A stretch of DNA of 64,000 bases from an uncultured Rikenella sp. (GTDB lineage Bacteria; Bacteroidota; Bacteroidia; Bacteroidales; Rikenellaceae), in contig CANQXP010000001.1 in assembly GCA_947627885.1 (NCBI GenBank), positions 22,708 to 86,707 on the forward strand. The letters run 5' to 3'. The translations under genes were made by a program, and so were the position numbers. Numbering within the stretch: position 1 is the stretch's first letter; each line of letters opens with the position of its first letter. Below the pieces are notes generated by a model. That model was not told the DNA's origin and searched no databases. It worked only from the letters and a program-made list of their open reading frames with translations. Positions 7,945 to 17,228 of the stretch are shown in pieces.

Positions 7945-8559
7945 ATGAAAGAAAAACTTTTTAACGCGCTGAAAACGGAATACGCGAATCTCGGGTTCAG
8001 CGACACGGCCATCTCCGGGGTCGCCGAATCACTGGCCACAACGGGATCGGTTACGGACGAGAACCTTGACGCCATCGTCAAGGGGCAAAAATCGCTTTTG
8101 ACTTCGTTCCAAAGCGAAATCGACAGCCGGGTAACTTCGGCCCGCGAAAAGGCGCTCGCGGAACGAAAATCGGAAGCAACATCCGCTGGGGGCGGCGATC
8201 TTGCCGAACCCAAACCATCCGCATCTACCGCCGACATCCGATCTCTGATCGAGAAGGCGTTCGAAGAACGGGTAACTCCGCTACAGCAGAAGTTACAAGT
8301 TTACGAAAGCAGGGAGGCGGCGAACGAGCGGCAGAACATGATCTCCGCCAAAGCCAAAGAGCTGGGTATAGATCCCAAAGGGTTGCAATTCATCCACGTG
8401 CCGGACGAGCTGGATGAGGAGGGGATTACCAAGCACCTGACGGCCTATAAACAGTACGAGGTTGATCGGGGATTGCCGACAAGGTCTCCATTCCCGCAAA
8501 CAGACGGGAAAGTGACCAAAGAAGAAGCCGACCGCATTGCGGAAAGCATGCCTATTTAA
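7945..8559 (+). CDS. Putative head scaffold protein
   Basis: A 204-residue, highly charged, helical protein with a coiled-coil-like middle (residues 95-135) and an Ala/Ser/Gly-rich linker, the usual look of phage scaffolds. Such proteins guide capsid assembly inside the prohead and then leave. Position directly before the decoration and major capsid genes supports this. There is no protease motif. The family is not recognised by sequence, so the call rests on composition and context. Confidence 0.65.
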   Translation: MKEKLFNALKTEYANLGFSDTAISGVAESLATTGSVTDENLDAIVKGQKSLLTSFQSEIDSRVTSAREKALAERKSEATSAGGGDLAEPKPSASTADIRSLIEKAFEERVTPLQQKLQVYESREAANERQNMISAKAKELGIDPKGLQFIHVPDELDEEGITKHLTAYKQYEVDRGLPTRSPFPQTDGKVTKEEADRIAESMPI

Positions 8560-8577
8560 AAACTTAACAACAAAACA

Positions 8578-8973
8578 ATGGCAACAGCAAACTTGACGAA
8601 CCCTGCTACAGAGGTCATCACGGGCAATGATAGCATTGTTATGCCTAATTACCTGGAAGGCATTAGGGGCGGTCGTACACTCGATGTTACGGGGTATCCG
8701 CACCCGGTGATCCACGCCGGGCATGTGATCATCAAAGACAGTGCAGGTGAATACAAACCCATGCCTCTGAACGAGGCGGGCGACGAGTATTCGACCCTAC
8801 CTGATGGGGCATCATACGCAGGGTACTTGGTGGCAAGTGTCCTCACCGAACGTCCTTTCGCCGGGATTATGGTGCGGGGAACCATCAATCCTAAAGCAAC
8901 CCCTTTCAAGATGGACACTATTCTGGCGGCGGTAAAAGCCGACCTGCCGCTAATCGATTACATGGAGGACTAG
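8578..8973 (+). CDS. Putative head decoration/fiber protein
   Basis: A 131-residue beta-rich protein (residues 35-110 with repeated Gly/Pro turns such as GYPHPVIHAGHVIIKD) between scaffold and major capsid genes. This is the standard place of capsid-stabilising decoration proteins of the lambda gpD or head-fiber type. It starts 18 bases after the scaffold stop and ends 4 bases before the capsid start. Confidence 0.6.
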   Translation: MATANLTNPATEVITGNDSIVMPNYLEGIRGGRTLDVTGYPHPVIHAGHVIIKDSAGEYKPMPLNEAGDEYSTLPDGASYAGYLVASVLTERPFAGIMVRGTINPKATPFKMDTILAAVKADLPLIDYMED

Positions 8974-8977
8974 CAAC

Positions 8978-10069
8978 ATGGAAAAATCAATCTATTTCGA
9001 ATACGGTAACCGGTATTTAGCGCCACTGGTACTTAGTATCACCGAGAAACTGAACGGGTCTAATGAGGCCGGATTATCGTACTTGTTCAAGCAATTGCTT
9101 ACTCCGGAATATTCGGTCGATGGACGGTGGGAGACATTGACAGGTCAGTACACTCGCGTGGCCGCCGATGTCGTGGCAATGGATTCGGAGCTGCCGCTGA
9201 AAAAAAGGGATTCCCTCAGCCGCATGAGCGGAGACCTGCCCAAAATAGGGATGGAGCTTTTCCTGAACGAAAAGCAGATGTCCGACATCGACGCCCTGAT
9301 TACACAGGGGTTGGACATCAATGCCATCGTTCAGAAGATCTTTGCCGACTTGCCCCGGGTGATCGCAGGCATCTATGAGCGTATGGAATACATGTTCCTG
9401 CAGGGTCTTTCGACGGGAGTCGCACTTGCAGAAGATGATAACAACGTCGGAACCGGCATACGTGTCGATTACGGCTATTTCAACGACAACAAGTTCGGTG
9501 CCACGACACAGTGGACGGGCAATGTGGACACAGCCAAAGCAATCGACGACATCGGACGCGTAATTAAGAAAGCGCAGGCCGATGGCAACACCATTATCGG
9601 GGCATATGCCGACAGCTACTGGTTCGACGCATTCTGCGCAAACAAACAGGTGCGGGAACAGTTCGCATTCCTGCAAGGTTTCGTGGGCACGAGCATCCCG
9701 ATCCTGACCGTAGATCAGGCAAATGCCGTACTTTCCAACCGCTTTGGTTTTACTGTGCAGAAAGTCGACCGGACAATCAAGATCGAAAAGAACGGCGTAC
9801 GTGCCAACAAAAAACCTTGGGAGGAGGGTACCATCGTCTTTGTCTGCAACCAGCGGCTCGGTTCGGTCGTGTGGACGCGATGCGCCGAGATGAACCATCC
9901 GGTAGCCGGTGTACTTTACCAGACCGCCGACCAGTACATACTTACCTCGAAATACCGGGTCAACCGTCCCGCTTTGCGTGAATACACGTCATCGCAGGCG
10001 CGCGTCGTTCCCGTAATCTCCAATCCGGACCAGATCTATACCCTGAACATCAAAACCATACAGGCATGA
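8978..10069 (+). CDS. Major capsid protein (capsid protein E type)
   Basis: A 363-residue protein with a helical N-terminal arm, then an HK97-fold core. Patterns such as GAYADSYWFDAFCANKQVREQF (about 207-228), a loop ending VFVCNQRLGS, and TADQYILTSKYRVNRPALRE near the C-terminus resemble the phage major capsid protein E family. It would form the icosahedral shell. It overlaps the next gene by 4 bases. Family assignment is likely, though a profile search would settle it. Confidence 0.82.
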   Translation: MEKSIYFEYGNRYLAPLVLSITEKLNGSNEAGLSYLFKQLLTPEYSVDGRWETLTGQYTRVAADVVAMDSELPLKKRDSLSRMSGDLPKIGMELFLNEKQMSDIDALITQGLDINAIVQKIFADLPRVIAGIYERMEYMFLQGLSTGVALAEDDNNVGTGIRVDYGYFNDNKFGATTQWTGNVDTAKAIDDIGRVIKKAQADGNTIIGAYADSYWFDAFCANKQVREQFAFLQGFVGTSIPILTVDQANAVLSNRFGFTVQKVDRTIKIEKNGVRANKKPWEEGTIVFVCNQRLGSVVWTRCAEMNHPVAGVLYQTADQYILTSKYRVNRPALREYTSSQARVVPVISNPDQIYTLNIKTIQA

Positions 10070-10257
10070 GAGTAAGAGTATTGAAAGAGTTTCGCGATAA
10101 GGACGACTTTTCGCGGGTGTACAAGGAAGGCTCCATCGCCTCATTCGATGAAGACCGGGTGAAGTATCTCGTTTCGCTCGGACTTGTCGAGAGCACGAAA
10201 GAGAGCGAAACGATCAGGCCGACCAGATCGAACACGAAAGGAGAAAACAACTTATGA
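10066..10257 (+). CDS. Small phage protein following capsid, 63 aa
   Basis: Starts with an ATGA overlap on the capsid gene. The first half, VLKEFRDKDDFSRVYKEGSIASFDEDRVKYLVSLGLVE, looks like the small KOW/SH3-like domain often found after Bacteroidota capsid genes, followed by a disordered tail. It overlaps the next gene by 4 bases. Role in capsid or connector is inferred from position only. Confidence 0.6.
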   Translation: MRVRVLKEFRDKDDFSRVYKEGSIASFDEDRVKYLVSLGLVESTKESETIRPTRSNTKGENNL

Positions 10258-10562
10258 CCTACCGCGAATACCTGACCGCCACCTTGCGCCGCTTCTTCAT
10301 AAACTCCGAGGACGTAGAGATCTTGATGCTCAATCAAGGAATCAGGCCGGACGATGAAGTGGACATACCCACAGCGAAAAGGGCCATGTATCACGAATTC
10401 TCGACGCTGCTTCCCTTGGCGAACGTGAGCGAAGGAGGGTTCTCGGTATCCTGGGACGCGGACATGGTGGCGGCCTGGTATTCGATGCTTGCAGTTGAAT
10501 TGGATGAGCCAGACATACTCAACCCCGGCTCGTCCATTACAAACATAACTGACATCTGGTAA
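10254..10562 (+). CDS. Putative head-tail connector protein
   Basis: A 102-residue helical, acidic protein with overlapping start and stop codons on both sides. Its place after the capsid gene and before the head-closure and HK97 gp10-like genes is where the adaptor (gp6/gp15-like) protein normally lies. No motif gives a direct match. Confidence 0.55.
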   Translation: MTYREYLTATLRRFFINSEDVEILMLNQGIRPDDEVDIPTAKRAMYHEFSTLLPLANVSEGGFSVSWDADMVAAWYSMLAVELDEPDILNPGSSITNITDIW

Positions 10563-10888
10563 TGTGGTATCCCGACACGATTGAGATATGGTCGTTGGTG
10601 ACCGGAGGAGGGTATGACGAGAACATGAACCCCATTCCGGAGCATTACGACTTCATGCCTTTGTCCTCGTGCCGAATCGAGAAAAACGGCACGGCTAAAA
10701 CTATCACCGGGAATGACGGCAACAGTTACGTGTATTCCTACATCGTCTATATGCCGAAGGGCTTGGGAGTAATCCCCCGTAAGGACGACAAGGTACGGAT
10801 CACTAAGGCCGAAGGTACGATAGACCAGGCGGAATACGGCGTACTGGATTTCTCGTTGGGATTGTTCAACGAAAGACTGTGGATCTGA
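10562..10888 (+). CDS. Putative head closure protein
   Basis: A 108-residue beta-rich protein (DTIEIWSLVTGGGYDENMNP, then GNDGNSYVYSYIVYMPKG). The fold suggested by alternating strands and the position fit the head-closure/stopper family (gp16 or HK97 gp9-like). It shares its first base with the previous stop and overlaps the next start by one base. Confidence 0.58.
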   Translation: MWYPDTIEIWSLVTGGGYDENMNPIPEHYDFMPLSSCRIEKNGTAKTITGNDGNSYVYSYIVYMPKGLGVIPRKDDKVRITKAEGTIDQAEYGVLDFSLGLFNERLWI

Positions 10889-11370
10889 TGGCCAAGAAAA
10901 GCGGTATCCATATCGACAAGAAAGAGTGGAAGAAAGTCGGCAACCTTGCCGGGGAAATGGCCCAACGGTTCGAAAAGGCTGTGGAGTTCACATTTGTCAA
11001 CGACATAGTCCCCAAGACCGTTGCCTTCGCTAAACAGACGAGGGTATACAAGGACCGTACAGGTAACCTTATCAGCTCTACAGGAGGAGAAACGGTCAAC
11101 AGGGGACGCATCGTCTCGATGAAAGGATTCGAACAGACTCAAGGTCCAGAAGGCAATAACGGTCAGGGAACCAGGGAAGGGAGATCTTACGCAGAGGAGA
11201 TAGCGCCTGAATTCAGCAAGGGGATTACCGCTGTGATCGTGGCCGGCATGAACTACGCTCGACCCGTCGAGAACAAAGGATTCCCCGTTCTTGAGCAGGC
11301 AAAAGGATTTCTTGCTAATGAAGTGGAGAAACAGATCGAAAGTATCCTTAAACAAGCCGGACTGAAATGA
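10888..11370 (+). CDS. HK97 gp10-like tail-completion/neck protein
   Basis: From ATG 10888 (TGATG overlap) this is 160 residues. It has a helical N-terminus, a central region with TRVYKDRTGNLISSTGG, typical of HK97 gp10-like proteins, and a final helix. The family sits at the head-tail joint. A GTG at 10879 could add three residues but would lie inside the previous gene. It overlaps the following gene by 4 bases. Confidence 0.7.
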   Translation: MAKKSGIHIDKKEWKKVGNLAGEMAQRFEKAVEFTFVNDIVPKTVAFAKQTRVYKDRTGNLISSTGGETVNRGRIVSMKGFEQTQGPEGNNGQGTREGRSYAEEIAPEFSKGITAVIVAGMNYARPVENKGFPVLEQAKGFLANEVEKQIESILKQAGLK

Positions 11371-11747
11371 ACGGACAACAGGCAGTTACAGCGGTTGCAA
11401 AGATGATCGCGGAAGCCGGTATGGGCGTCAGCGTATTCAAGTACGAGAAGCCCCCAAAATTTAAAGGGGAGTATATCGTAGTGAATCAGTTGACCTTCGG
11501 TCGAAGCGATTTCCAGCAGTCCTACGTCAACGTCAATATCCATGTGCCGGACACCGCTTCGAAAGAACCGAATACGCGGCGCATCGGTGCATTGACCGAG
11601 ATGGTTGAGCCTCTGTTTCGGAATACCCTGTACGATGGAGCCTATTACAACATCGACAGCGATTCTTTCTTTCCCGACAACGACGGGACGCACTACCAGA
11701 ATCTAAGAATTCAAGTCACCTACTTAAATCTTAATCAAAATGAATAA
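11367..11747 (+). CDS. Putative tail terminator/completion protein
   Basis: A 126-residue protein, mixed alpha/beta, with VNVNIHVPDTASKEPNTRRIGAL in the middle. The place between the gp10-like and tail tube genes is that of the tail terminator, which caps the tail tube. It overlaps the tube gene by 8 bases. Confidence 0.6.
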   Translation: MNGQQAVTAVAKMIAEAGMGVSVFKYEKPPKFKGEYIVVNQLTFGRSDFQQSYVNVNIHVPDTASKEPNTRRIGALTEMVEPLFRNTLYDGAYYNIDSDSFFPDNDGTHYQNLRIQVTYLNLNQNE

Positions 11748-12378
11748 ATCTGTTGCCGTCTATGGCATCAAACACTTGAAAATGACGCCTGCGACTGCGG
11801 ACGGGACTTTCCCCGATTTCGAGAATGCGGAATTCAACGTGCGGTTCATCAACGACAGCTCCATGTCTTTCAATGATACGGAACCGAGCACGACCGATAT
11901 TCGTGTGGAAGACCTGAAAGAACCGTTGCTGCAGATCGAAACGGACTCCGGAAGCCGCGGATTTACCCTTGAGGTGCTGGACATGTCGGAAGATGCCTAC
12001 AAGTACCTGATGGGTTTCAAGACCATAGCCGATTCCGAGACGGACAATCCGAACAAGGGGTGGACGGTCGAAACACCGGATTTCAAGCTGGCGCCGCAGG
12101 CGGTGGAACTGGAGACACAGGCCATCGACAATTTCCCGGCTCAGAAATACCAGTGGGCGAAGATGAAGGTTACCGTAGTTCGCGCCGGCACAATCGGCCG
12201 GGGCGGTGTGCCTAACTTCTCGTTGACCTTTACCCAAATGGCTAATACGGACGAATCCGGCAACGAGATCCCGGGCTTCCGCATCAGGGCAATCACGGAG
12301 CCCGGAGGCGCTTCACCCGCTTCCGTCAGCACTCTTTCATCCCGGACGGCAAAACAGAGCAGCGGCTCTACGCTCTAA
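11740..12378 (+). CDS. Major tail tube protein
   Basis: A 212-residue beta-rich protein beginning MNKSVAVYGIKHLKMTPATADG with a Ser/Thr-rich C-terminus. Repeated short strands and a position before the tail chaperones and tape measure identify it as the tube subunit of a non-contractile tail. No sheath gene is seen, consistent with a siphovirus. Confidence 0.72.
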   Translation: MNKSVAVYGIKHLKMTPATADGTFPDFENAEFNVRFINDSSMSFNDTEPSTTDIRVEDLKEPLLQIETDSGSRGFTLEVLDMSEDAYKYLMGFKTIADSETDNPNKGWTVETPDFKLAPQAVELETQAIDNFPAQKYQWAKMKVTVVRAGTIGRGGVPNFSLTFTQMANTDESGNEIPGFRIRAITEPGGASPASVSTLSSRTAKQSSGSTL

Positions 12379-12388
12379 CGTCCGGCAG

Positions 12389-12460
12389 GGCCGCATAGCT
12401 TAAATGGCAGAGCACCGTGACCATGACACGACAGTGGGGGTTCGAATCCCCCTGCGGCTC
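12389..12460 (+). tRNA. tRNA-like gene, apparent CAT anticodon
   Basis: A 72-base cloverleaf: 7-bp acceptor (GGCCGCA with TGCGGCT, first pair G-U), a 4-bp D stem GCTT/GAGC with GG in the loop, an anticodon stem CCGTG/CACGA (outer pair mismatched), loop ACCATGA, 4-base variable loop, and a perfect T arm GGGGG-TTCGAAT-CCCCC. The anticodon reads CAT, but position 33 is C rather than the near-universal U. CCA is not encoded. It lies between the tail tube and chaperone genes, which is unusual. Confidence 0.7.
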
Positions 12461-12491
12461 CCGACAAGTTCTAACTAAAATTTAATACACA

Positions 12492-12911
12492 ATGGAAAAG
12501 ACTGCCGAACAAAAAGTGGCCGAGGCGATCAATGAAAAAGGTAAATGGATCAAAGTAGGCTGGATGCCCTTTTATGTTCGCCCGATGACTTACAGCCAGA
12601 TTGCGGATCTATCTGCGGAGGTATCACAGTTGGATGGTTTCGATCAGGATGACGACGGCAATCCGATGCTCACTGTCGCTATGAAGCATGGTAAGGACTT
12701 CGGTCAACTGGTTAGAGTCGCCACCGTTACTTTGTTCAGGAGCAAATGGCTGCGACGGGTTTTCGGGGGTTATCTCCGTCGAAATCTGGCGTCTAAGCAT
12801 TTTCGGAAACTGCAGGAACATATCTTCCAATCAGTAGACCCGGCTTTTTTTTTGCAAACTATCATTTTCCTGAAAGGGATGAACAGGACGGAGCCGACCA
12901 GGGAGAAATAA
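12492..12911 (+). CDS. Tail assembly chaperone, short form (gpG-like)
   Basis: The 139-residue in-frame product, placed between tail tube and tape measure like lambda gpG. It contains a nine-T run near its C-terminus (codons GCT TTT TTT TTG). Most ribosomes should read through to the TAA at 12909. A fraction would slip to the -1 frame and make the longer form. The short protein binds tape measure during tail assembly in the lambda model. Confidence 0.75.
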   Translation: MEKTAEQKVAEAINEKGKWIKVGWMPFYVRPMTYSQIADLSAEVSQLDGFDQDDDGNPMLTVAMKHGKDFGQLVRVATVTLFRSKWLRRVFGGYLRRNLASKHFRKLQEHIFQSVDPAFFLQTIIFLKGMNRTEPTREK

Positions 12912-13117
12912 ATAATCCCTGGTCTATCATCCACAGCTGCATGAAGTATTTTCGGATGTCCTATGATGAGGCTGTGCACCGGCGCAGCTGGCTCAATATC
13001 ATTATGCTCTTTAGCTGTATTCCCAGCTACAAATCGGAATCGACCCCTAAGGAAAAAGGGGGAAAAGAGATGCCCAAAAGGCTTCATTTCAATCAATTCA
13101 TTACAGGCGACTATTAG
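12492..13117 (+). CDS. Tail assembly chaperone, -1 frameshift fusion (gpGT-like)
   Basis: After codon 120 a -1 slip on T-TTT-TTT (12845-12851) continues in a frame open from before the slip site to TAG 13115-13117. That adds about 88 residues and gives about 208 in total. The extension begins FANYHFPERDEQ and includes KYFRMSYDEAVHRRSWLN. An independent ATG at 12941 could give only 58 residues. In lambda the T extension binds the tail tube subunit. The arrangement matches the conserved gpG/gpGT organisation. Confidence 0.78.
12845..12853 (+). other. Slippery T9 frameshift site
   Basis: Nine consecutive T. In the chaperone frame, both TTT codons re-pair perfectly after a one-base backward slip, and the -1 frame then stays open to 13117. 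Confidence 0.75.
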
Positions 13118-13120
13118 ACT

Positions 13121-16100
13121 ATGGCAACAGACGGAAGACTGAATATATCTGCGACCTTCGATGTTTCGCAATTTACCGAGGGCGTCAAACAATACGAGCG
13201 TGAACTACTTCATGCCCAAAGTACATCGGAAAGAGCCGGAAAAGTGATCGGCGAGTCAATTTTATCTGGAACTGAAGACCTTACCCAAAACATAAAAAAG
13301 CAGCGGGAAGTAATCAAAAGCCTCGAAGATCAATTTAAAGAAACTCAGGCTGAAGTAAATAAAACCGCACCGGGTAAAGCCAAGTATGAATTGCAAAAAA
13401 AACTGAATGGTATACGAAAGGAACTCGATGCAGAAAAAGAATCCATGACCCAACTCGTCGATGCGCAGGAGAGGTATAAGCAGGGGGCCGTTTCACTCCG
13501 CACCCAGCTGATGAATATCCGCAATACGATGGGACAGTTGGCTTTGCAAGGTAAAGAAAACACTGCTGAATATAAGCAGATGGAGGCCGAGATGCAACGA
13601 CTGGGCACCGCATATCGCAAATTGCAGACCGAACAGCAGGCCCTTTCCACGGGGGGTACCCAGTGGGCCGGTATTATCTCCGGCATCCAGGGCGTTGCAG
13701 GCGCGTTTGCCGCCGGACAAGGCGCAATCGGGCTGTTCGTGACCGATAATGAACGACTGGCCGAGATCCAAACCAAACTTCAAGCTATTCTTGCGGTCAC
13801 CATCGGCCTGCAACAGGTGTCGAACACCTTGCATGAAACAAGCGCATTCCGGATCACGACGGTACGGAAAGTAACGGAGCTGTGGACTAAGGCAAATAAG
13901 GGCCTCGCTGCTGCCCTTGGATGGTCAAACACAGCCGCAAAAGTGCTGATGGGGACGCTGACGCTTGGGTTGTCGGTGGCGATAGGGGTTGTGATGAATA
14001 CGCTCAATAAATGGCTCAAAAAGCAAGAGGAACTATCGGCGATGAGCAAAATATTTGCCCAGAACCAACTTGAATACAATCTTGCCTTACATAAGGAGCG
14101 AAATGAGATAGATGCCAATTTTGAATCGCTGAGAAAGGCAAAAGAGGGGACGCAGGCTTATTACGATGCTCGCAAAAAGATCATTGATAGCTATGGAAAA
14201 GTTCTGCAAGGATACTCTAATGAGATTAGTACCCTAAAGGATGTCGAAGGGGCTTACAACGCTGTAGGTGTAGCTGCAATAGAAAGTGCTCAAAAACAGG
14301 CAAGAGCCGCATTTATCCAGCAAGCACAGGAGAATCCTGCCCAAAAAATGGGTGAATATCTGGAAAAACTCACGAGCCGTATACGAGAATGGTCACTTAC
14401 TGAATTACAAAAATCACCTGATCAAATAAATGCAGTCATTGCAGAAGTCACTAAAGCTATAACGCAAGGCGATAAAACTCTAAGAGAAAAGAGGATTGAT
14501 GTCGGTGCAATATTAGAAGATTTTGCACTTCCTGCAAATCGTATCATGAATAATATTAAACCCTTCGGCCCTTTTAAATTAAATTGGGCAGAGGATTTAG
14601 TCGCAGGATTTGATCAAGTGTATCAAGAATATATAGGCGTAGAAGAGATTGCGAATGATGTATGGAAAACACTCACACCTCCAGAAAAAACTGTAATCCA
14701 GAATAAAGCTTTCTGGGAACAGCAAAAAAATGAAGCATTGTCGGCTTTGAATGTAATGACCGAAGCGGATAAAGGCACTCAAGCGTACAACGATGCTATG
14801 AAAAAACTCACGGAGGCTAATGAACATCTTAAATTTTGGGATTTCGGCGGCGATAAGGATGCCTTGAAGAATCAAACCAAACTTTCAGACACCCTTATTG
14901 CCAACCAACTGAAATTGCAGGAGGATCGGATCAAGTTGATGCGGGAGGGTAAAACGAAAGAACTGGCCGAAGCGCAACTTGCTTTCGACCGGGAGATGGC
15001 CCAGATCGACAAGGAACAGAAAGAACGCGAGGCGGCTTACAAAAAGGCAGGTAAGACTATGCCCACAGAGGAAGCGAATACCTTTGATCTACGCCGGGAA
15101 ACCACACAGAACTTGTATGCCCAGTCAGCCATGAATATCGAGTTGCAGTACGCAAAAAAACTCGCAGATACTTACAAAGAACTTGGAGAGGTATACCTTA
15201 CTGAGGAAGCCCGAAAGACACGGGCAGTTGAAGATCGGTATCGTAAGTTGAGAGAGGCAGCTATGAAGGATTTTTTCGCAGGTAATATAGATCTTCAAAA
15301 CCTTATAAAAATAAACGTTGAGATAAATGCCGCCGAAGCCTACGAGCAATTGCAGGACTTGGTAGACGCTTTTGGTACCACAGAGGACAAGATCGCCAAG
15401 ATCCAGAAAAACGCGCAGGATGCCAGAGACAGGGCCATCAAAAACAACCGTCAGGATCTGTTACCCCGGATCGACCAGCAAGAGCAGGAGGAGGTCTCCA
15501 AAATCAAGCTCGACGAGTTGATGAAATCCGATGACTGGCTCAACTTGTTCCAGAATTTGGATGTTCTCTCCCAGCGGAAAATCCATGAGATCATCGACAA
15601 TATCAACGGGCAGCTAAAGAATGCCGATTTGAGTCCTATTGACCTTAAAACCGTCACAGACCAGCTCGACAAAGCCCAAGAAAAGGCCGATTCCAAAAAC
15701 CCGTTCACTGCTTTAGCACGTGGTATTCCCAAACTTAGGGCCTCGCTCAAAGTAGCTAAAAAGGCGTGGGAGGATTATGAGAAAGCCAAAGGGACACCGG
15801 CAGAAGCCGCAGCGAGGGTGGCTGCGGAACAAGCACAAGTCAAAGCAGACAAAGATCGGCTTACTGTTTGGCAGGACGCACAAAAAGGTGCCTCCGACCT
15901 TTTCAAAACGTTAGGCACAGTGACTAATGTATTGTCTGAGGACTTTGGCGTTGAAGTTCCGAAAGAGATTGAAGGTGTCATGGGGGCAATGGATGCCTTC
16001 GCTTCGATGGACTTGACAAATCCATTCAGCGTCGTAACAGGAGCCATTCAGGGAGTAGCCTCGCTTATCGGCGGCCTGTTCGGAGCGAGAAGTCACCTGA

Positions 16101-17185
16101 TCCCGCAAGAGGTATTCGACCAGTACGACACATATATCGACGTGCTGGATAAAGTGATCGACCGCCAGAAAGAATTGATCGAAACTGCAACGGGAGCGCA
16201 GGCCGTCATGGCAAGCGATGAAGCCCTGAAAACCATTGAAAAACAGGAAGAGGCAACCCGTAACCTCGCCAAAGCCTACCTCGCTTCCCGTGAGAAGGGC
16301 AAGAGATCCTTCGGGGTGAGAACCAAAAGAAAGCTGCGCGGGTACCAAGGTCAGATCGAGGCTGCAGGCTTCGATTGGAAAAAGCTGTACGGGTCTGGCC
16401 GTATGGAAGGACTGTTCGACATGTCCGCGGAACAGATTAAGGAATTTCAGAAAGCGCTTCCCGAAGTCTGGGCCAAACTCGACGATAAAACAAGGGAGTA
16501 TCTTGAAACCATCGTCGAGTGCGGGGAGAAAACCGAGGAGGTGAAAGCCGCGCTCAAAGAAGCCGCTACGGGTATATCCTTCGATAGCCTGCGCGACGAG
16601 CTTGTGAGTTTCCTGGACGACATGGATTCTACCTTCGACGATGTAGCGGGCAACTTCGAGAATACCATGACCAACGCCATAAACCGGGTGATCGCCTCCC
16701 AGATGGACGGACGGTTGCAGGAATGGTACGAACATTTCAGTGAAGCTATGAAGGACGATGTTCTATCAGAGGCGGAGCGCGAGCAGTTGAAGCGGGAATA
16801 CGAGAACATCTATAGCGACGCCCTGCGCGACCGAGAACAGGCATACTCTATAGCTGGCATTAACCCGGAACAGTCGATAGAGCAACAGCCGGCCACGTCA
16901 AAGGGCATTGAGGCCATGTCGCAGGATGTGGGCAAAGAGTTGAACGGTCGGTTTACTGCAATTCAGGATTATGTCAGTCAAATAAACGGGAAAATGACTA
17001 CCGTGGGCGAGTTCCTGAAAAGTCAAGATCAAAAACTTTTGAGTTTGCAGGATTCGGGCCTCGAAATCCAGGGACTAATCGCTACCTCGATCAACTACCT
17101 CAAGACGATGGACAAGAATCTTGCGCTGATGCCTTCTATCGAAGAGAAGCTGGATAAGATCGTCAGGAATACAGCGAAATTATAA
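13121..17185 (+). CDS. Tail tape measure protein
   Basis: A 1354-residue protein, the longest in the prophage, as expected for the ruler that sets tail length. The N-terminus has long coiled coils (about 20-190). Hydrophobic stretches occur near 200-300 (VTIGLQQVS; LGLSVAIGVVMNTLN) and 980-1020 (AIQGVASLIGGLFGA). The C-terminal third is again charged coiled coil. No lytic domain is evident. It starts 3 bases after the chaperone fusion stop. GC falls in the middle (14.1-14.8 kb), suggesting a mosaic segment. Confidence 0.88.
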   Translation: MATDGRLNISATFDVSQFTEGVKQYERELLHAQSTSERAGKVIGESILSGTEDLTQNIKKQREVIKSLEDQFKETQAEVNKTAPGKAKYELQKKLNGIRKELDAEKESMTQLVDAQERYKQGAVSLRTQLMNIRNTMGQLALQGKENTAEYKQMEAEMQRLGTAYRKLQTEQQALSTGGTQWAGIISGIQGVAGAFAAGQGAIGLFVTDNERLAEIQTKLQAILAVTIGLQQVSNTLHETSAFRITTVRKVTELWTKANKGLAAALGWSNTAAKVLMGTLTLGLSVAIGVVMNTLNKWLKKQEELSAMSKIFAQNQLEYNLALHKERNEIDANFESLRKAKEGTQAYYDARKKIIDSYGKVLQGYSNEISTLKDVEGAYNAVGVAAIESAQKQARAAFIQQAQENPAQKMGEYLEKLTSRIREWSLTELQKSPDQINAVIAEVTKAITQGDKTLREKRIDVGAILEDFALPANRIMNNIKPFGPFKLNWAEDLVAGFDQVYQEYIGVEEIANDVWKTLTPPEKTVIQNKAFWEQQKNEALSALNVMTEADKGTQAYNDAMKKLTEANEHLKFWDFGGDKDALKNQTKLSDTLIANQLKLQEDRIKLMREGKTKELAEAQLAFDREMAQIDKEQKEREAAYKKAGKTMPTEEANTFDLRRETTQNLYAQSAMNIELQYAKKLADTYKELGEVYLTEEARKTRAVEDRYRKLREAAMKDFFAGNIDLQNLIKINVEINAAEAYEQLQDLVDAFGTTEDKIAKIQKNAQDARDRAIKNNRQDLLPRIDQQEQEEVSKIKLDELMKSDDWLNLFQNLDVLSQRKIHEIIDNINGQLKNADLSPIDLKTVTDQLDKAQEKADSKNPFTALARGIPKLRASLKVAKKAWEDYEKAKGTPAEAAARVAAEQAQVKADKDRLTVWQDAQKGASDLFKTLGTVTNVLSEDFGVEVPKEIEGVMGAMDAFASMDLTNPFSVVTGAIQGVASLIGGLFGARSHLIPQEVFDQYDTYIDVLDKVIDRQKELIETATGAQAVMASDEALKTIEKQEEATRNLAKAYLASREKGKRSFGVRTKRKLRGYQGQIEAAGFDWKKLYGSGRMEGLFDMSAEQIKEFQKALPEVWAKLDDKTREYLETIVECGEKTEEVKAALKEAATGISFDSLRDELVSFLDDMDSTFDDVAGNFENTMTNAINRVIASQMDGRLQEWYEHFSEAMKDDVLSEAEREQLKREYENIYSDALRDREQAYSIAGINPEQSIEQQPATSKGIEAMSQDVGKELNGRFTAIQDYVSQINGKMTTVGEFLKSQDQKLLSLQDSGLEIQGLIATSINYLKTMDKNLALMPSIEEKLDKIVRNTAKL

Positions 17186-17188
17186 AAG

Positions 17189-17214
17189 AAGAGCCTTGCA
17201 TATGCAAGGCTCTT
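17189..17214. terminator. Bidirectional terminator between tape measure and Bor-like genes
   Basis: A perfect 12-bp inverted repeat AAGAGCCTTGCA-TA-TGCAAGGCTCTT. On the reverse strand it is followed by CTTTTAT and on the forward strand by TGTGTT. It lies between convergent genes and can serve both. Confidence 0.75.
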
Positions 17215-17228
17215 GTGTTAGGATGATT

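Noticed and set aside
12389..12460. The tRNA-like gene as the prophage integration site
   Set aside because: It is deep within the structural genes, far from the integrase.
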